64,000 nucleotides of DNA from Rhodothermales bacterium (GCA_017643395.1 JAEPNP010000003.1:62001-126000), one strand, 5' to 3'. Positions 37,520 through 46,532 are shown, counted from the first letter of the stretch. The notes: generated by a model not told the origin, from the sequence alone. Numbers and translations: made by a program.

Positions 37520-38365
37520 ATGGGCGCCGCATCCCGGCGCACGCATGATTCGGGTCTGACGTCCGCACTCGACGCATCCGGCCTGCCGATCCCGCTGATC
37601 GCCGTGGCATTGGTAGCTGCTTCGGCCGTTCTGCTGGGCACCGAGATCCCGGGAAGCGCCTATACACTGGCAGCCGCCGGCTCCTTTGCGATCTATCTCC
37701 TGGACCGAGCATGGCCGTTCTCCCCGGAGGATGCAGCCAATCGACCGGAACGCGCGACATGGCACGGCGACCATCGCTGGTATCGGTTTCCAGCGCTGAT
37801 CCTCGCCATTGGCTTGAGCCTGTGGGCGCTGCTTCAGTTGCCTCGAGCTGTATGGCTCTTTGCCGCAGCGCTGACGGTGCTGGCGGGCCTGCACGCCGTG
37901 CCGCTGGGCGGACGAAGGCTCAAGGCGAGCGCCTGGCTCAAACCGTCACTCGTGGCGGCAGCCTGGGCCGCAGGCGCAGTACTCATCGTGCCGTTTGCAA
38001 CCGGCGGGGAAATCACTCGAGCAGTTGTGCTGCTGCTGGCAGTGCGCGGGCTCACGGTCGCGGCCAATGTGGTCCTGACAGATCTCGCAGATTCCGAGGG
38101 TGATGCCGCCGCCGGACTCACCTCTCTTGCCACACGCTCCGGCGAGCGCGCTGTGCGTAGTCTTGCTTCGGCGTTGATCATTGCGGGCGCGGTGCTGTGC
38201 CTCGCGCAATTCGTCAGAAGCGGAAATGTGCTCTGGAGTGTCGAAGCCCTTGGACTCGTGCTCTATCTGGCAGTGGTCCAGCGACGGGCAGCACTCCCCG
38301 AGCCCATCGTACTGGACCTCCTGGTGGCCTGGCCTGCCGTCACCTGGCTGGTCTCCCGGCTCTGA
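37520..38365 (+). CDS. UbiA-superfamily prenyltransferase-like membrane protein
   Basis: The 281-aa protein has about eight hydrophobic segments. An aspartate-containing loop YLLDRAWPFSPEDAANRPER stands where the first Asp-rich motif of UbiA enzymes sits, and NVVLTDLADSEGDAAAGLTS fits the second (DxxDxxxD-type) motif. UbiA enzymes attach prenyl chains to aromatic or other acceptors in the membrane (quinones, heme O, chlorophyll, lipids). The first motif deviates from NDxxDxxxD, so the acceptor is not predictable. The start is 5 nt after the preceding T9SS gene, suggesting shared transcription, although the two functions have no obvious link. Confidence 0.75.
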   Translation: MGAASRRTHDSGLTSALDASGLPIPLIAVALVAASAVLLGTEIPGSAYTLAAAGSFAIYLLDRAWPFSPEDAANRPERATWHGDHRWYRFPALILAIGLSLWALLQLPRAVWLFAAALTVLAGLHAVPLGGRRLKASAWLKPSLVAAAWAAGAVLIVPFATGGEITRAVVLLLAVRGLTVAANVVLTDLADSEGDAAAGLTSLATRSGERAVRSLASALIIAGAVLCLAQFVRSGNVLWSVEALGLVLYLAVVQRRAALPEPIVLDLLVAWPAVTWLVSRL

Positions 38366-38514
38366 CCGCGCCGCCCATCGCCCGAAGAAGCCACTGACGC
38401 GGCGCAGCGCACCGTCCGGGCATCGCAGAATCCACCCATGAAGTCCAGCGTATATCATTCGCTGGGGCGCTCTGAAATGCGCCCGCTTCCTCGACCCCTG
38501 TGATCCCGACATCG

Positions 38515-39933
38515 ATGGCCCGAATCCTTTCGGCACTTCTGCTGGCCTCTGCGCTCACCGCCTCGGCCAGCGCCCAGGAACTCCCGATTCAGCTGGATCT
38601 GGACCACGCCTCGTTTGCCTATGACGAGTCGTCTTCCATGATCGAGCTCTACCTGGCCTTCGAGGCCGCGACATTGCCCTTCAACCAGCATGAACAGGGC
38701 TTTCTTGCCGTTCTGCCCGTTGATCTGAAGGTGCAGCGCGCGAGCGATGCGCTCCTGCCCGGCACGCCGGCCGAGGCCGTTTGGGCGGACTCGCTGGACC
38801 TGTCCTTCATGATCGCGGATACGACTTCGCTTCAGCAGGGTCAGCAATTCCTGCATCAGGTCCGCGCGGCGGTGCCGCCGGGTGAGTACGAACTCCAGGT
38901 GTCGATCCCCGGGGAGCAGGCGCGCCCGGCCATGATGCTTCGCCGCGATGTCGTGGTACCCAATTTCTCGGATTCGGAGTTCGTGGAGCTGTCCGACCTC
39001 ACGCTCGCGAGTGAGGTGCGCAGAGCCGACTCCCGCGACGAGGCGTTCTACAAGAACGGCCTGGTGGTCAAGCCCAACGCCAACCAGCTCTTTGGGGCGG
39101 GGCTCAGCCAGCTCTACTACTACGGCGAGGCCTACAATCTCGAGCGCCTCTCTACGCAGAGTGACGAGTACACAGTATTCGCTTACATAGCCGAGGCCAA
39201 CCTGCCGCAGCCCATCGAGGGGCTGCAGCGCAGATCTACGCGTCCGCTCCGCGATCCCGATGTGCTCATCGGCAGCTTCAACCTGGCCACACTGCCGAGC
39301 GGATCGTACTTCCTGCGAGTCGCCTTGCTGAACGCAGAGAACGAATCCATCGTCGAGCGCTCCCGCAAGTTCTTCGTTTACAACCCGCACATCGAGCAGG
39401 TAGTCACGACGGGCCTGGAAGCGGATTTCGAGACCAGCCAGTATGCGACGATGTCGCTGGAGGAGGTGGACAAGATGTATGAGCACATCACGCCCATCGC
39501 CACCGACACCGAGCGCAGCCGCATGCGCAGTATCGAGGATCTGGAGGAGCGCCGGCGCTTCCTGATGCAATTCTGGCAGATGCGTGATCCGAATACGAAC
39601 ACGCCCATCAACGAATTCCAGGAAGAGTTCTACCAGCGCCTACAGTTCGCCAACGACCGCTACACGTCCAGTTTTGACGAGGGTTGGAAGACAGACCGCG
39701 GACGTGCGCTGCTGAAGTACGGCCGACCGACGAACATTGAGCCGCACCTCTTTGACCGCGGCTTCCGCCCTTACGAGATCTGGCAGTACAACAACATTCC
39801 GGGAGAAGGACAGGCCATCTTTGTCTTTGCCGACCGGGACGGTTACGGCTTCTTCGAGTTGCTGCACTCCACCGTCTCCGGAGAACGAAAACTCGCCAAC
39901 TGGCAGAACGAGATCCGCGAGGGGTCCAACTAG
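38515..39933 (+). CDS. GWxTD domain-containing exported protein
   Basis: From ATG at 38515 the product is 472 aa; a GTG at 38500 would add five residues. A signal peptide (MARILSALLLASALTASASA) leads into a beta-rich region, and the C-terminal part (about 320-470) carries the family hallmark GWKTDRGRALLKYGRP (around residue 387) preceded by MQFWQMRDPNTNTP and followed by an EIWQYNNIPG segment. GWxTD proteins are found in Bacteroidota and several other phyla and their function is unknown. No lipobox is seen, so it is probably periplasmic. Confidence 0.88.
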   Translation: MARILSALLLASALTASASAQELPIQLDLDHASFAYDESSSMIELYLAFEAATLPFNQHEQGFLAVLPVDLKVQRASDALLPGTPAEAVWADSLDLSFMIADTTSLQQGQQFLHQVRAAVPPGEYELQVSIPGEQARPAMMLRRDVVVPNFSDSEFVELSDLTLASEVRRADSRDEAFYKNGLVVKPNANQLFGAGLSQLYYYGEAYNLERLSTQSDEYTVFAYIAEANLPQPIEGLQRRSTRPLRDPDVLIGSFNLATLPSGSYFLRVALLNAENESIVERSRKFFVYNPHIEQVVTTGLEADFETSQYATMSLEEVDKMYEHITPIATDTERSRMRSIEDLEERRRFLMQFWQMRDPNTNTPINEFQEEFYQRLQFANDRYTSSFDEGWKTDRGRALLKYGRPTNIEPHLFDRGFRPYEIWQYNNIPGEGQAIFVFADRDGYGFFELLHSTVSGERKLANWQNEIREGSN

Positions 39934-39993
39934 ACTTCGCAGTCCGGCGCGCGCGCGCAGGTTATTTTCTCCGGCAGAACCACCACGACAGGT

Positions 39994-41499
39994 ATGCCGG
40001 TAGATCACACCTACATCGACGCCCTCTCATCGCAGGTAGGGCAGGAAGTCACTCTCAAGGGGTGGCTGTACAACAAGCGCGGCGGAAAGGGGATTTTCTT
40101 TCTGATTCTCCGTGATGGATCCGGGTTGGCCCAGTGCGTGGTCAGCGAGGAAGACGTGGATGCATCCAGTTGGCAAGCGGCTTCGGATGCCACCCAGGAG
40201 AGCGCTGTCGCCGTGACCGGCAATGTGCGGGCTGATGAGCGCCAGATCGGCGGCTTTGAGGTGCAGGCCTCGTCCGTATCGCTGATCAGCAAGGCGGAGG
40301 AGTATCCCATCACGCCCAAGGAGCACGGCGTCGAGTTCCTGATGAACCAGCGCCACCTGTGGCTACGCAGCCGCAAGCAGTGGGCCGTCATGAAGGTGCG
40401 CAATCGCATCATCTACTCGATGCACCAGTTCTTCCAGGAGCAGGGCTTCGTGCAGATGGATGCGCCGATTCTGACGGGCAATGCGGTCGAGGGCACGTCC
40501 ACGCTCTTCGAGATCGATTACTTCGGCCGCCCGGCCTATCTGACTCAGAGCGGTCAGTTGCACGGCGAGGCGATGGCGATGGCGATGGGCAAGATCTACA
40601 CCTTCGGGCCGACCTTTCGCGCCGAGAAGTCCAAGACCCGCCGCCACCTCACCGAGTTCTGGATGATCGAGCCGGAGATGGCGTTCTTCGATCTCGACGA
40701 CAACATGGAGCTCGCGGAAGGCCTGTTGGTGCGTCTGGTGGGCGATGTGCTCCGCGACTGTCAGACCGAGCTCGAGATCCTGGAGCGTGATCAGGAGCCG
40801 CTCAAGCGGGTGCAGGGACCGTTTCCACGCATCTCCTACGACCGCGCCGTGGACATCCTGCACTCGGACGAGACCGCCGACATGATGGACGCGCGCATGG
40901 AGAGTCTGCGCGAGGAGGACGCGGCGCTGGATATCGAGCTGGCCGACAACAAGAAGCGCTACGGTCAGGCCAAGAAGTGGGAGAAACGCAAGATGGACGC
41001 GCGGGAGATCGAGATCCACAAGCGCAAGGCGGACATCGAGGAGGATCTGCGCAACCTGCCGAACTGGAAGGAATCGGCTCGCACGTTCGAGTGGGGCACG
41101 GACTTCGGTGGATCCGACGAAACAGTGATTACCTGGCATTTTGACCGGCCGATCATCGTTCACCGGTTCCCGCACCAGTTCAAGGCGTTCTACATGAAGC
41201 GCGATCCCGAGGACGATCGGCTGGCGCTGGGCATGGACGTGCTTGCCCCGGAAGGCTACGGCGAGATCGTCGGCGGGGGAGAGCGGGCAACCGATCTGGA
41301 GTTCCTGCAGGCGCAGGTGAAGGCTCACGGGCTGCCGGAGGAGGTATTCGACTGGTACTTCGACCTGCGCAAGTTCGGCAGTGTGCCGCACTCCGGGTTC
41401 GGGATAGGCCTGGAGCGCACCGTCTCCTGGATTTGCGGCCTGCACCATTTGCGCGAGGCGATTCCGTTTCCGCGGCTGCTGGATCGCATTCACCCGTAG
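39994..41499 (+). CDS. asnS: asparagine--tRNA ligase with a charged coiled-coil insertion
   Basis: The 501-aa class II synthetase has an N-terminal OB-fold anticodon-binding domain (about 1-110; KGWLYNKRGGKGIFFLILRD), motif 1 around QEQGFVQMDAPILTGNAVEG, motif 2 with TFRAEKSKTRRHLTEFWMIE, and motif 3 GFGIGLERTVSWICG. It charges tRNA-Asn in the cytosol. About residues 291-355 (nt about 40864-41060), between motifs 2 and 3, is a highly charged Lys/Glu/Arg/Asp helical insertion with KKRYGQAKKWEKRKMDAR at its centre. It interrupts the block that runs from YDRAVDIL to FEWGTDFGGSDE in relatives. The OB domain supports AsnRS or AspRS; the GEGTS-like VEGTSTLFEI block favours AsnRS. Confidence 0.93.
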   Translation: MPVDHTYIDALSSQVGQEVTLKGWLYNKRGGKGIFFLILRDGSGLAQCVVSEEDVDASSWQAASDATQESAVAVTGNVRADERQIGGFEVQASSVSLISKAEEYPITPKEHGVEFLMNQRHLWLRSRKQWAVMKVRNRIIYSMHQFFQEQGFVQMDAPILTGNAVEGTSTLFEIDYFGRPAYLTQSGQLHGEAMAMAMGKIYTFGPTFRAEKSKTRRHLTEFWMIEPEMAFFDLDDNMELAEGLLVRLVGDVLRDCQTELEILERDQEPLKRVQGPFPRISYDRAVDILHSDETADMMDARMESLREEDAALDIELADNKKRYGQAKKWEKRKMDAREIEIHKRKADIEEDLRNLPNWKESARTFEWGTDFGGSDETVITWHFDRPIIVHRFPHQFKAFYMKRDPEDDRLALGMDVLAPEGYGEIVGGGERATDLEFLQAQVKAHGLPEEVFDWYFDLRKFGSVPHSGFGIGLERTVSWICGLHHLREAIPFPRLLDRIHP

Positions 41500-41535
41500 G
41501 TGGGGGCGGGCGGAGCGCTCGCGGGTCCCGGCGCG

Positions 41536-41610
41536 GCGCGCCCCCCCAGATCGGCGCGGCGTCCCCGAGCGGCGCATCCCCCAGAGCGGCGCGGCCCTCA
41601 GCACGGCGCA
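41536..41610. repeat. degenerate GC-rich tandem repeat between asnS and the SIMPL gene
   Basis: About four imperfect copies of an 18-20-bp unit resembling CCCCCAGAGCGGCGCGGC follow one another. The tract lies in a 158-bp gap and does not fit any coding frame with a signal or domain. It resembles the other GC-rich low-complexity gaps in this window. Confidence 0.55.
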
Positions 41611-41657
41611 GCGTTTGCATTCACTCCCGGCAGATCCTCACATCACGCTCAACGACC

Positions 41658-42371
41658 ATGAAATCGAACATTCCGGTCCTGCTCGCCGTGCTGCTGCTGG
41701 CGGCGACGGCCACTCCACTGGACACCAATGCACAGAATCGCACGGTGTCAGTGCAGGGCGAGGGCATCGTGCATGTCACGCCGGATTTTGCCGTCGTGCG
41801 CTTTGCCGTCGTCACCCATAATGACGACGCCGAGCGCGCCTTCGATGCCAACGAGGCCGCTGCAGCCAGGGCCATGAACGCGGTCCGGGGCCTCGGCATC
41901 GAGGAGCGGTTCATCAAGCTTGAAACGCTCCAGCTCCAGCCTCGCCGTGAATACAACCAGCAGACGCGAAACTGGGAGGAGCGCGGGTTCGAAGCCACGC
42001 GTCAGGTGTCGGTGGAGATTGATGACATGGAAAAGCTCCCGGCGCTCGTTTCGACCGTAGTCAGCCAGGGTGCGAACCGGCTGGGCGGCATCACCTACGA
42101 TGTGCGTGACCGCGAAGGTGCCCGGCAGGAGGCTCTGCGCCTGGCCGCCGCAAATGCGCGTGAGAAAGCCGTGCTCTTGACGGAGGCGCTGGGCGCGGGC
42201 CTGTCCTTTGTGATGCAGATCACAGAATCCGGAGTCTACTTCCCGACTCCGCAACCGGTGATGCTTCAGGAAGCCGCGATGCGGGCCGACTCGGGTGGCA
42301 ATCCGGCCGCCTATGCGGCGGGTGAGCTTGAAGTCAGGGCCAACGTGTCCGTCACGTTTGCCATCGAGTAG
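41658..42371 (+). CDS. SIMPL (DUF541) domain periplasmic protein
   Basis: From ATG at 41658 the product is 237 aa; the frame upstream is open but is repeat DNA. A signal peptide (MKSNIPVLLAVLLLAATATP) precedes the SIMPL fold: RTVSVQGEGIVHVTPDFAVV at the start of the mature protein, then RGLGIEERFIKLETLQLQP, FEATRQVSVEIDDMEKLP, and LAAANAREKAVLLTEALGAG. SIMPL proteins (BP26/YggE-like) are periplasmic or outer-membrane-associated and are linked to stress tolerance; some form channel-like oligomers. Confidence 0.92.
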   Translation: MKSNIPVLLAVLLLAATATPLDTNAQNRTVSVQGEGIVHVTPDFAVVRFAVVTHNDDAERAFDANEAAAARAMNAVRGLGIEERFIKLETLQLQPRREYNQQTRNWEERGFEATRQVSVEIDDMEKLPALVSTVVSQGANRLGGITYDVRDREGARQEALRLAAANAREKAVLLTEALGAGLSFVMQITESGVYFPTPQPVMLQEAAMRADSGGNPAAYAAGELEVRANVSVTFAIE

Positions 42372-42415
42372 GAAGCAGGCCGCGAACTCCGACCCGGATT
42401 CAGGACTCGCGAGGC

Positions 42416-43258
42416 TCAGGCTACGGATTCAGTGCCGACATCCTCCGCGAGGTCGGTCATCCAGGTCACGACACCCTCGATAACGCGATCCCGATCCAGG
42501 TCATTGAAGGTTTCGTGGTAGGCGCCCTCAAACAGACTCAGCTGCTTGTGATCGGTTGAGGCGCGCGCGTACAGCTCCGCACTTCCGTCCGGGTCGGTGA
42601 GTCGGTCTGCCGTGCCGTGGAAGACCAGTAGCGGCATGTCGAGCCGGTGTCCCTCGCGCTCTACCTCGCGCATTCCCCGGATAAACTCGGCACCGGTCCT
42701 GGCGGGAATGCGTCCGTGGTAGTTGAGCGGATCGGCATTTGCCTGCTCGACGACATCGGTCTCCCGCGAAATGGCCGAACGGTCCATCTTGATGGTGGGA
42801 AGACGAGGTGCGACCTCGCCGATCACGGTCGCGAACCGCTGCAGGATAGCCGCCTCGCTGCTCTTGAGCAGTGGACTGGACAGGATAAGGCCGTCGACTG
42901 CACCCGGATTGCGCAGAGCGTAGAGCGTGGCAATCAGTCCTCCCATGCTGTGCCCAAACAGCACCACCGGGACATCCGTCCACGCGGAACGCGCCGCAGT
43001 GAGCATGTGGCCCAGGTCCTCAACTAGTCGAGAGATCCGGGCGATGAACGCAGGGCGCCCTGGCGAGCGACCAAACCCCCGGTGGTCGTACAGCAGCACG
43101 CCGAACCCGGAGTCGGCCATTGCCCGGGCTACATGCCCGTAGCGTCCTGAGTGTTCGGCATAGCCATGCGAAACCACGACCGCCCCCTGGAGGGCGATGG
43201 TGGGTTCAATCAGCCTGAAATGGAGCGGGTTTTCACCCGAACTGGAAGGATCCGCCAC
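42416..43258 (-). CDS. monoacylglycerol lipase-like alpha/beta hydrolase
   Basis: From GTG at 43258 the product is 280 aa. The frame runs back to a TTG at 43318, but that would overlap the upstream gene by 35 bp. Signature parts are VVSHGYAEHSGRYGHVA (oxyanion region), LYDHRGFGRSPGR, the nucleophile elbow FGHSMGGL (Ser), the acid in FHGTADRLTDP (Asp) and the His in GAYHETFND. This is the serine aminopeptidase S33/lysophospholipase-like group that cleaves monoacylglycerols or lysophospholipids. It is probably cytosolic or loosely membrane-bound. It follows the GlsB/YeaQ gene by 25 nt. Confidence 0.9.
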   Translation of the reverse strand: MADPSSSGENPLHFRLIEPTIALQGAVVVSHGYAEHSGRYGHVARAMADSGFGVLLYDHRGFGRSPGRPAFIARISRLVEDLGHMLTAARSAWTDVPVVLFGHSMGGLIATLYALRNPGAVDGLILSSPLLKSSEAAILQRFATVIGEVAPRLPTIKMDRSAISRETDVVEQANADPLNYHGRIPARTGAEFIRGMREVEREGHRLDMPLLVFHGTADRLTDPDGSAELYARASTDHKQLSLFEGAYHETFNDLDRDRVIEGVVTWMTDLAEDVGTESVA

Positions 43259-43283
43259 GTCGTCTTCCGGCGGATCGCCGGAG

Positions 43284-43535
43284 TCAGGCCTGGCTGGGCC
43301 TGAGTTTGGAGTACACAAACAAGAGCACGATCGCGCCGCCGGTGGCTGTCAGGAAACCCCCGACCATGCTGGTCGCAGCGATGCCAAGAAGGCCGCCGAG
43401 GAAGCGACCTACAAACGCGCCCGCAATACCAAGCAGCGTGGTCATGATGAAGCCGCCGCCCTCTTCGCCGGGCATAATGTACTTGGCGGCTGTGCCGGCC
43501 AGAAAGCCGACGATGACCGTTAACAGGATGCTCAT
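43284..43535 (-). CDS. GlsB/YeaQ/YmgE family stress-response membrane protein
   Basis: The 83-aa protein is three hydrophobic Gly/Ala-rich helices with the family pattern: LLTVIVGFLAGTAAKYIMPG, GGGFIMTTLLGIAGAFVG, and a final GGFLTATGGAIVLLFVYSK. The family is also named transglycosylase-associated protein, although no such enzyme activity is shown. It sits in the inner membrane and is often stress-induced. It precedes the lipase gene on the same strand. Confidence 0.93.
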   Translation of the reverse strand: MSILLTVIVGFLAGTAAKYIMPGEEGGGFIMTTLLGIAGAFVGRFLGGLLGIAATSMVGGFLTATGGAIVLLFVYSKLRPSQA

Positions 43536-43633
43536 GATATCCTCGTGGGTGAAGGAAGTGTGACAAGGTAGGCAATGCTACGGGGGCCGTCTATCTTGGG
43601 ATGCACTCAGGCAGAAAACGGTCAATACGCCCC

Positions 43634-45001
43634 ATGAGCAGGACATTGATGGTCTCCATTTCCGGGATCAGAGGAATTTTCGGAAGTGGGCTCGACCCGG
43701 ATGTTCTGGTGCGATTCTCGTCGGCGTATGCGGCGTGGGTGAAGGCCGAATCCACCACTGCCAAGGTGGTCATCGGCCGCGATGCTCGGGTCACCGGTGG
43801 TCTGTGTGCCCGCATCGTGTCTGCGACGCTGGAGGCGGCCGGCATTGATGTCGTCGACCTTGGATTGGCCACGACGCCCACGGTCGAAATGGCGGTGATC
43901 GGACTCGGTGCCGGGGGAGGAATCGTGCTCTCGGCCTCCCACAATCCCGCCGAATGGAACGCGCTGAAGCTGCTCAACAGCAAAGGCGAATTCCTGTCGC
44001 CAGAGGAGGGTCAGGAGGTCATCCGGCTTGCTGATGCGGAGGTCGAGCCGACCGTAACCTGGGATCGGATCGGCTCCTACTCGCAGGCTTCGTACCTCGA
44101 CGAGCACATACAGGCCATCCTGGACCTTGAGTTCATAGATCCGGAGCCCATCGCCCGACGGGATTTCAGGGTAGTGGTAGACGGTATCAACTCTGTCGGA
44201 GGCGTTGCCATCCCCGCACTGCTGAGGCGTCTCGGCCTGCGCGACGAGCAGATTGTCTGTCTCAACTGCGAACCGACCGGCCGATTTGCCCATGTGGCAG
44301 AGCCGCTTCCGGAGAATCTGGTCGAAACCATCGCGGCAGTCGGGGAATCCGGCGCAGATCTGGGCATTGTGGTCGATCCGGACGCAGACCGGCTCGCGCT
44401 CATTCAGGACGGAGGCGTCTATCTGAGCGAGGAGCTCACTCAGGTCGTAGCCGCCGATTTCCTGTGGGGCTTCCGTAACGGGCCGTTTGTGACCAACCTC
44501 TCTTCTTCGCGCGCCATCGAGGATGTCGCTGCCCGCCACGGAAACGATGTCTACCGCTCAGCCGTCGGCGAAATCAACGTCGTCAAGAAGATGCAGGCGG
44601 TCGATGCGGTACTGGGCGGTGAAGGAAACGGCGGCGTCATCCTGCCTGACCTGCACTACGGCCGTGATGCGCTGGTCGGAACGGCCATGATTCTGCAGCA
44701 TCTCGCCAATCAAAACGCTTCATTGAGCGACATTCGTGCCGGGCTGCCCACGTACCACATCGTCAAGCAAAAGACCGAAATCGGCGAACTGGACCCGGAC
44801 GGGCTGCTTGAGCGCATGGCCGAGCGCTACGCCGGAGAGCGCATCTCGACCATCGACGGCGTCAAGATCGATTTCGACGAGGGCTGGGTGCACATGCGCA
44901 AGTCCAACACGGAGCCGATCATCAGGGTCTATTCAGAAGCGACGACCGAGGATCAAGCCCGCAGCCTCGGAGAGCGGTTCATGCAGGAGTTGGTGAGCTG
45001 A
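43634..45001 (+). CDS. glmM: phosphohexomutase (phosphoglucosamine/phosphomannomutase family)
   Basis: From ATG at 43634 the protein is 455 aa; in-frame codons upstream reach 43601 without a better start. The phosphoserine loop is LSASHNP (Ser102), the metal loop VVDPDADRLAL, the sugar-binding loop GGEGNGGVI and the phosphate-binding loop RKSNTEPIIRVYSEA. These define the alpha-D-phosphohexomutase family. The GEGNGG form resembles archaeal-type phosphoglucosamine mutases more than the bacterial GEQSGH form, so the substrate (glucosamine versus mannose phosphate) is not certain. The product would feed cell-wall or surface polysaccharide precursors. Confidence 0.85.
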   Translation: MSRTLMVSISGIRGIFGSGLDPDVLVRFSSAYAAWVKAESTTAKVVIGRDARVTGGLCARIVSATLEAAGIDVVDLGLATTPTVEMAVIGLGAGGGIVLSASHNPAEWNALKLLNSKGEFLSPEEGQEVIRLADAEVEPTVTWDRIGSYSQASYLDEHIQAILDLEFIDPEPIARRDFRVVVDGINSVGGVAIPALLRRLGLRDEQIVCLNCEPTGRFAHVAEPLPENLVETIAAVGESGADLGIVVDPDADRLALIQDGGVYLSEELTQVVAADFLWGFRNGPFVTNLSSSRAIEDVAARHGNDVYRSAVGEINVVKKMQAVDAVLGGEGNGGVILPDLHYGRDALVGTAMILQHLANQNASLSDIRAGLPTYHIVKQKTEIGELDPDGLLERMAERYAGERISTIDGVKIDFDEGWVHMRKSNTEPIIRVYSEATTEDQARSLGERFMQELVS

Positions 45002-45012
45002 CGGGCGATGGC

Positions 45013-45300
45013 CTACAGATCCTGGAACCGGGCGTCCTCTGCCTCGATCGCACCGCCTGACTGCCCCGCACCCGGCTTGCGGTGCACGGTGACGCGCCCC
45101 GCATCGTGCTGCGCGCCTGCGGAAGGCCCCGACGCCGTCTGTCCCGACGCGTACCCCGGCCCGGAGGACTCGGCATACCCCTTCTGAGCGGCGCTCATGA
45201 CTTCCTCCACATTCTTCATGACCCCGCGCACGAATCGTCCGGCCATGAACATCTTGTAGGCCAGCCAGAGCAGGAGAACAATGAGGGCGATCTTGAACAT
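45013..45300 (-). CDS. small single-pass membrane protein (DUF4834-like)
   Basis: The 95-aa protein has one N-terminal transmembrane segment (MFKIALIVLLLWLAYKMFM) followed by a basic stretch and a low-complexity Gly/Ser/Ala tail. This layout, with residues like RFVRGVMKNVEE after the membrane segment, resembles DUF4834-type proteins of Bacteroidota, whose function is unknown. Its ATG overlaps the TGA of the upstream fusion gene by one base, indicating coupled translation. Confidence 0.65.
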   Translation of the reverse strand: MFKIALIVLLLWLAYKMFMAGRFVRGVMKNVEEVMSAAQKGYAESSGPGYASGQTASGPSAGAQHDAGRVTVHRKPGAGQSGGAIEAEDARFQDL

Positions 45301-46532
45301 CAGACGCGCACCGGGTTGAAGTATGTGGTGCCCGCGTAACCGACCTTCGCCACCTGTCGCACGATGGCCTCGAGGTCTTCCTCCGAGTGCACAAAGTCGA
45401 TCTGCTCGGTATTGACGATCAAAAGCGGGGTCGCGTTGTAGCGGAAAAAGAACTGCTCGTACGCCTGATTCAGCGAATCGATGTAAGCGCGGTCCATATC
45501 GCGCTCATACGAGCGCCCGCGGCGCGCGATCATGCGCATGAGCCGGTCCGTTGAGGCCTGCAGGTAGACAACCAGGTCCGGCTTGGGGATGGAAGCCTGC
45601 ATGATGCCGAACATGGTGTCGTAGAGCTGGAGCTCATCGCCCGAGAGATTGAGCTGTGCAAACAGGCGATCCTTGTCGAACATGTAGTCCGAGATGACCC
45701 TTGTGTGGAACAGGTCCGGGCCTCCAAGGGCCTGCTGCTGGCGGAAGCGGCTTGCCAGGAACGCGAACTGCGTCTGGAATGCCCACCTGGGGCGGTCCTC
45801 ATAGAACCTGGCGAGGAAGGGGTTCTCGTCGAACTCCTCCATCACCTCTCGCGCGCCGAACCGACGAGCCAGCAGCCGCGTCAGCGTGCTCTTGCCCGCT
45901 CCGATCACCCCCTCGATAACGACGTAGCGGATTTCAGACGGCAAGCGCTCGCTTACCCGCGCCTGCAACCCCCGACCCTCGCCGGGCCACAGCTCGGCCT
46001 GCGGCGCCTCACTGGAGTCCGGAGACAGGACGACGCCTGTCACGCGAGACGCCGAACCCTCGACTCCCTCGAGCAGGCCCGTCACGGTGGCATTCAGGCC
46101 TGGCACCCAGAGGTTGGGCGCAAGGTCGGCAAGCGGTCTGAGCACGAACTCCCGCTCTGCGATGCGCGGGTGCGGCACGACCAGACCGGACTCCAGAATC
46201 TCCTCGGTGCCGTAGAGGAGCACGTCTATGTCCAGCGTGCGCTGGGTCCACCGCGCGTCGGAGGAGCGTACCCGGTCATTTGCTACCTCAATGTCAAGGC
46301 AGCGTCGCAGGAGGCCTGCCGCAGACAGCGTAGTGTGCACGGAAAGCACCGCGTTGAGATAGGGCGGCTGCGCATCGCCCATGGTCACGGCCGCAGATTC
46401 GTAGACGGGCGAGCAGGCGATAACCTCGATCCCCTGTGACGATCCGAGGGCGCGCACGGCAGCCTGCAGATAGGCGGCGCGATCTCCCTGGTTGGAGCCG
46501 AGTGCTAGGTATGCCGGAGTGTGCTGGGACAC
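45300..46532 (-). CDS. folK: FolK-deoxynucleoside kinase fusion protein
   Basis: The 410-aa protein joins two enzymes. Residues 1 to about 160 are HPPK (FolK), with LALGSNQGDR at 10-18 and RTLDIDVLLYG near 98-108; it pyrophosphorylates the pterin of folate synthesis. After a roughly 40-residue linker, residues 201-410 are a deoxynucleoside kinase of the dCK/dGK type: P-loop GVIGAGKST (208-216), MEEFDENPFLARFY, SDYMFDKDRLFAQLNL, and the LID with RRGRSYERDMD. It salvages deoxynucleosides for dNTPs. Folate synthesis and dNTP supply meet in thymidylate production, which may explain the pairing. No frameshift is visible at the junction. Confidence 0.92.
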   Translation of the reverse strand: MSQHTPAYLALGSNQGDRAAYLQAAVRALGSSQGIEVIACSPVYESAAVTMGDAQPPYLNAVLSVHTTLSAAGLLRRCLDIEVANDRVRSSDARWTQRTLDIDVLLYGTEEILESGLVVPHPRIAEREFVLRPLADLAPNLWVPGLNATVTGLLEGVEGSASRVTGVVLSPDSSEAPQAELWPGEGRGLQARVSERLPSEIRYVVIEGVIGAGKSTLTRLLARRFGAREVMEEFDENPFLARFYEDRPRWAFQTQFAFLASRFRQQQALGGPDLFHTRVISDYMFDKDRLFAQLNLSGDELQLYDTMFGIMQASIPKPDLVVYLQASTDRLMRMIARRGRSYERDMDRAYIDSLNQAYEQFFFRYNATPLLIVNTEQIDFVHSEEDLEAIVRQVAKVGYAGTTYFNPVRV

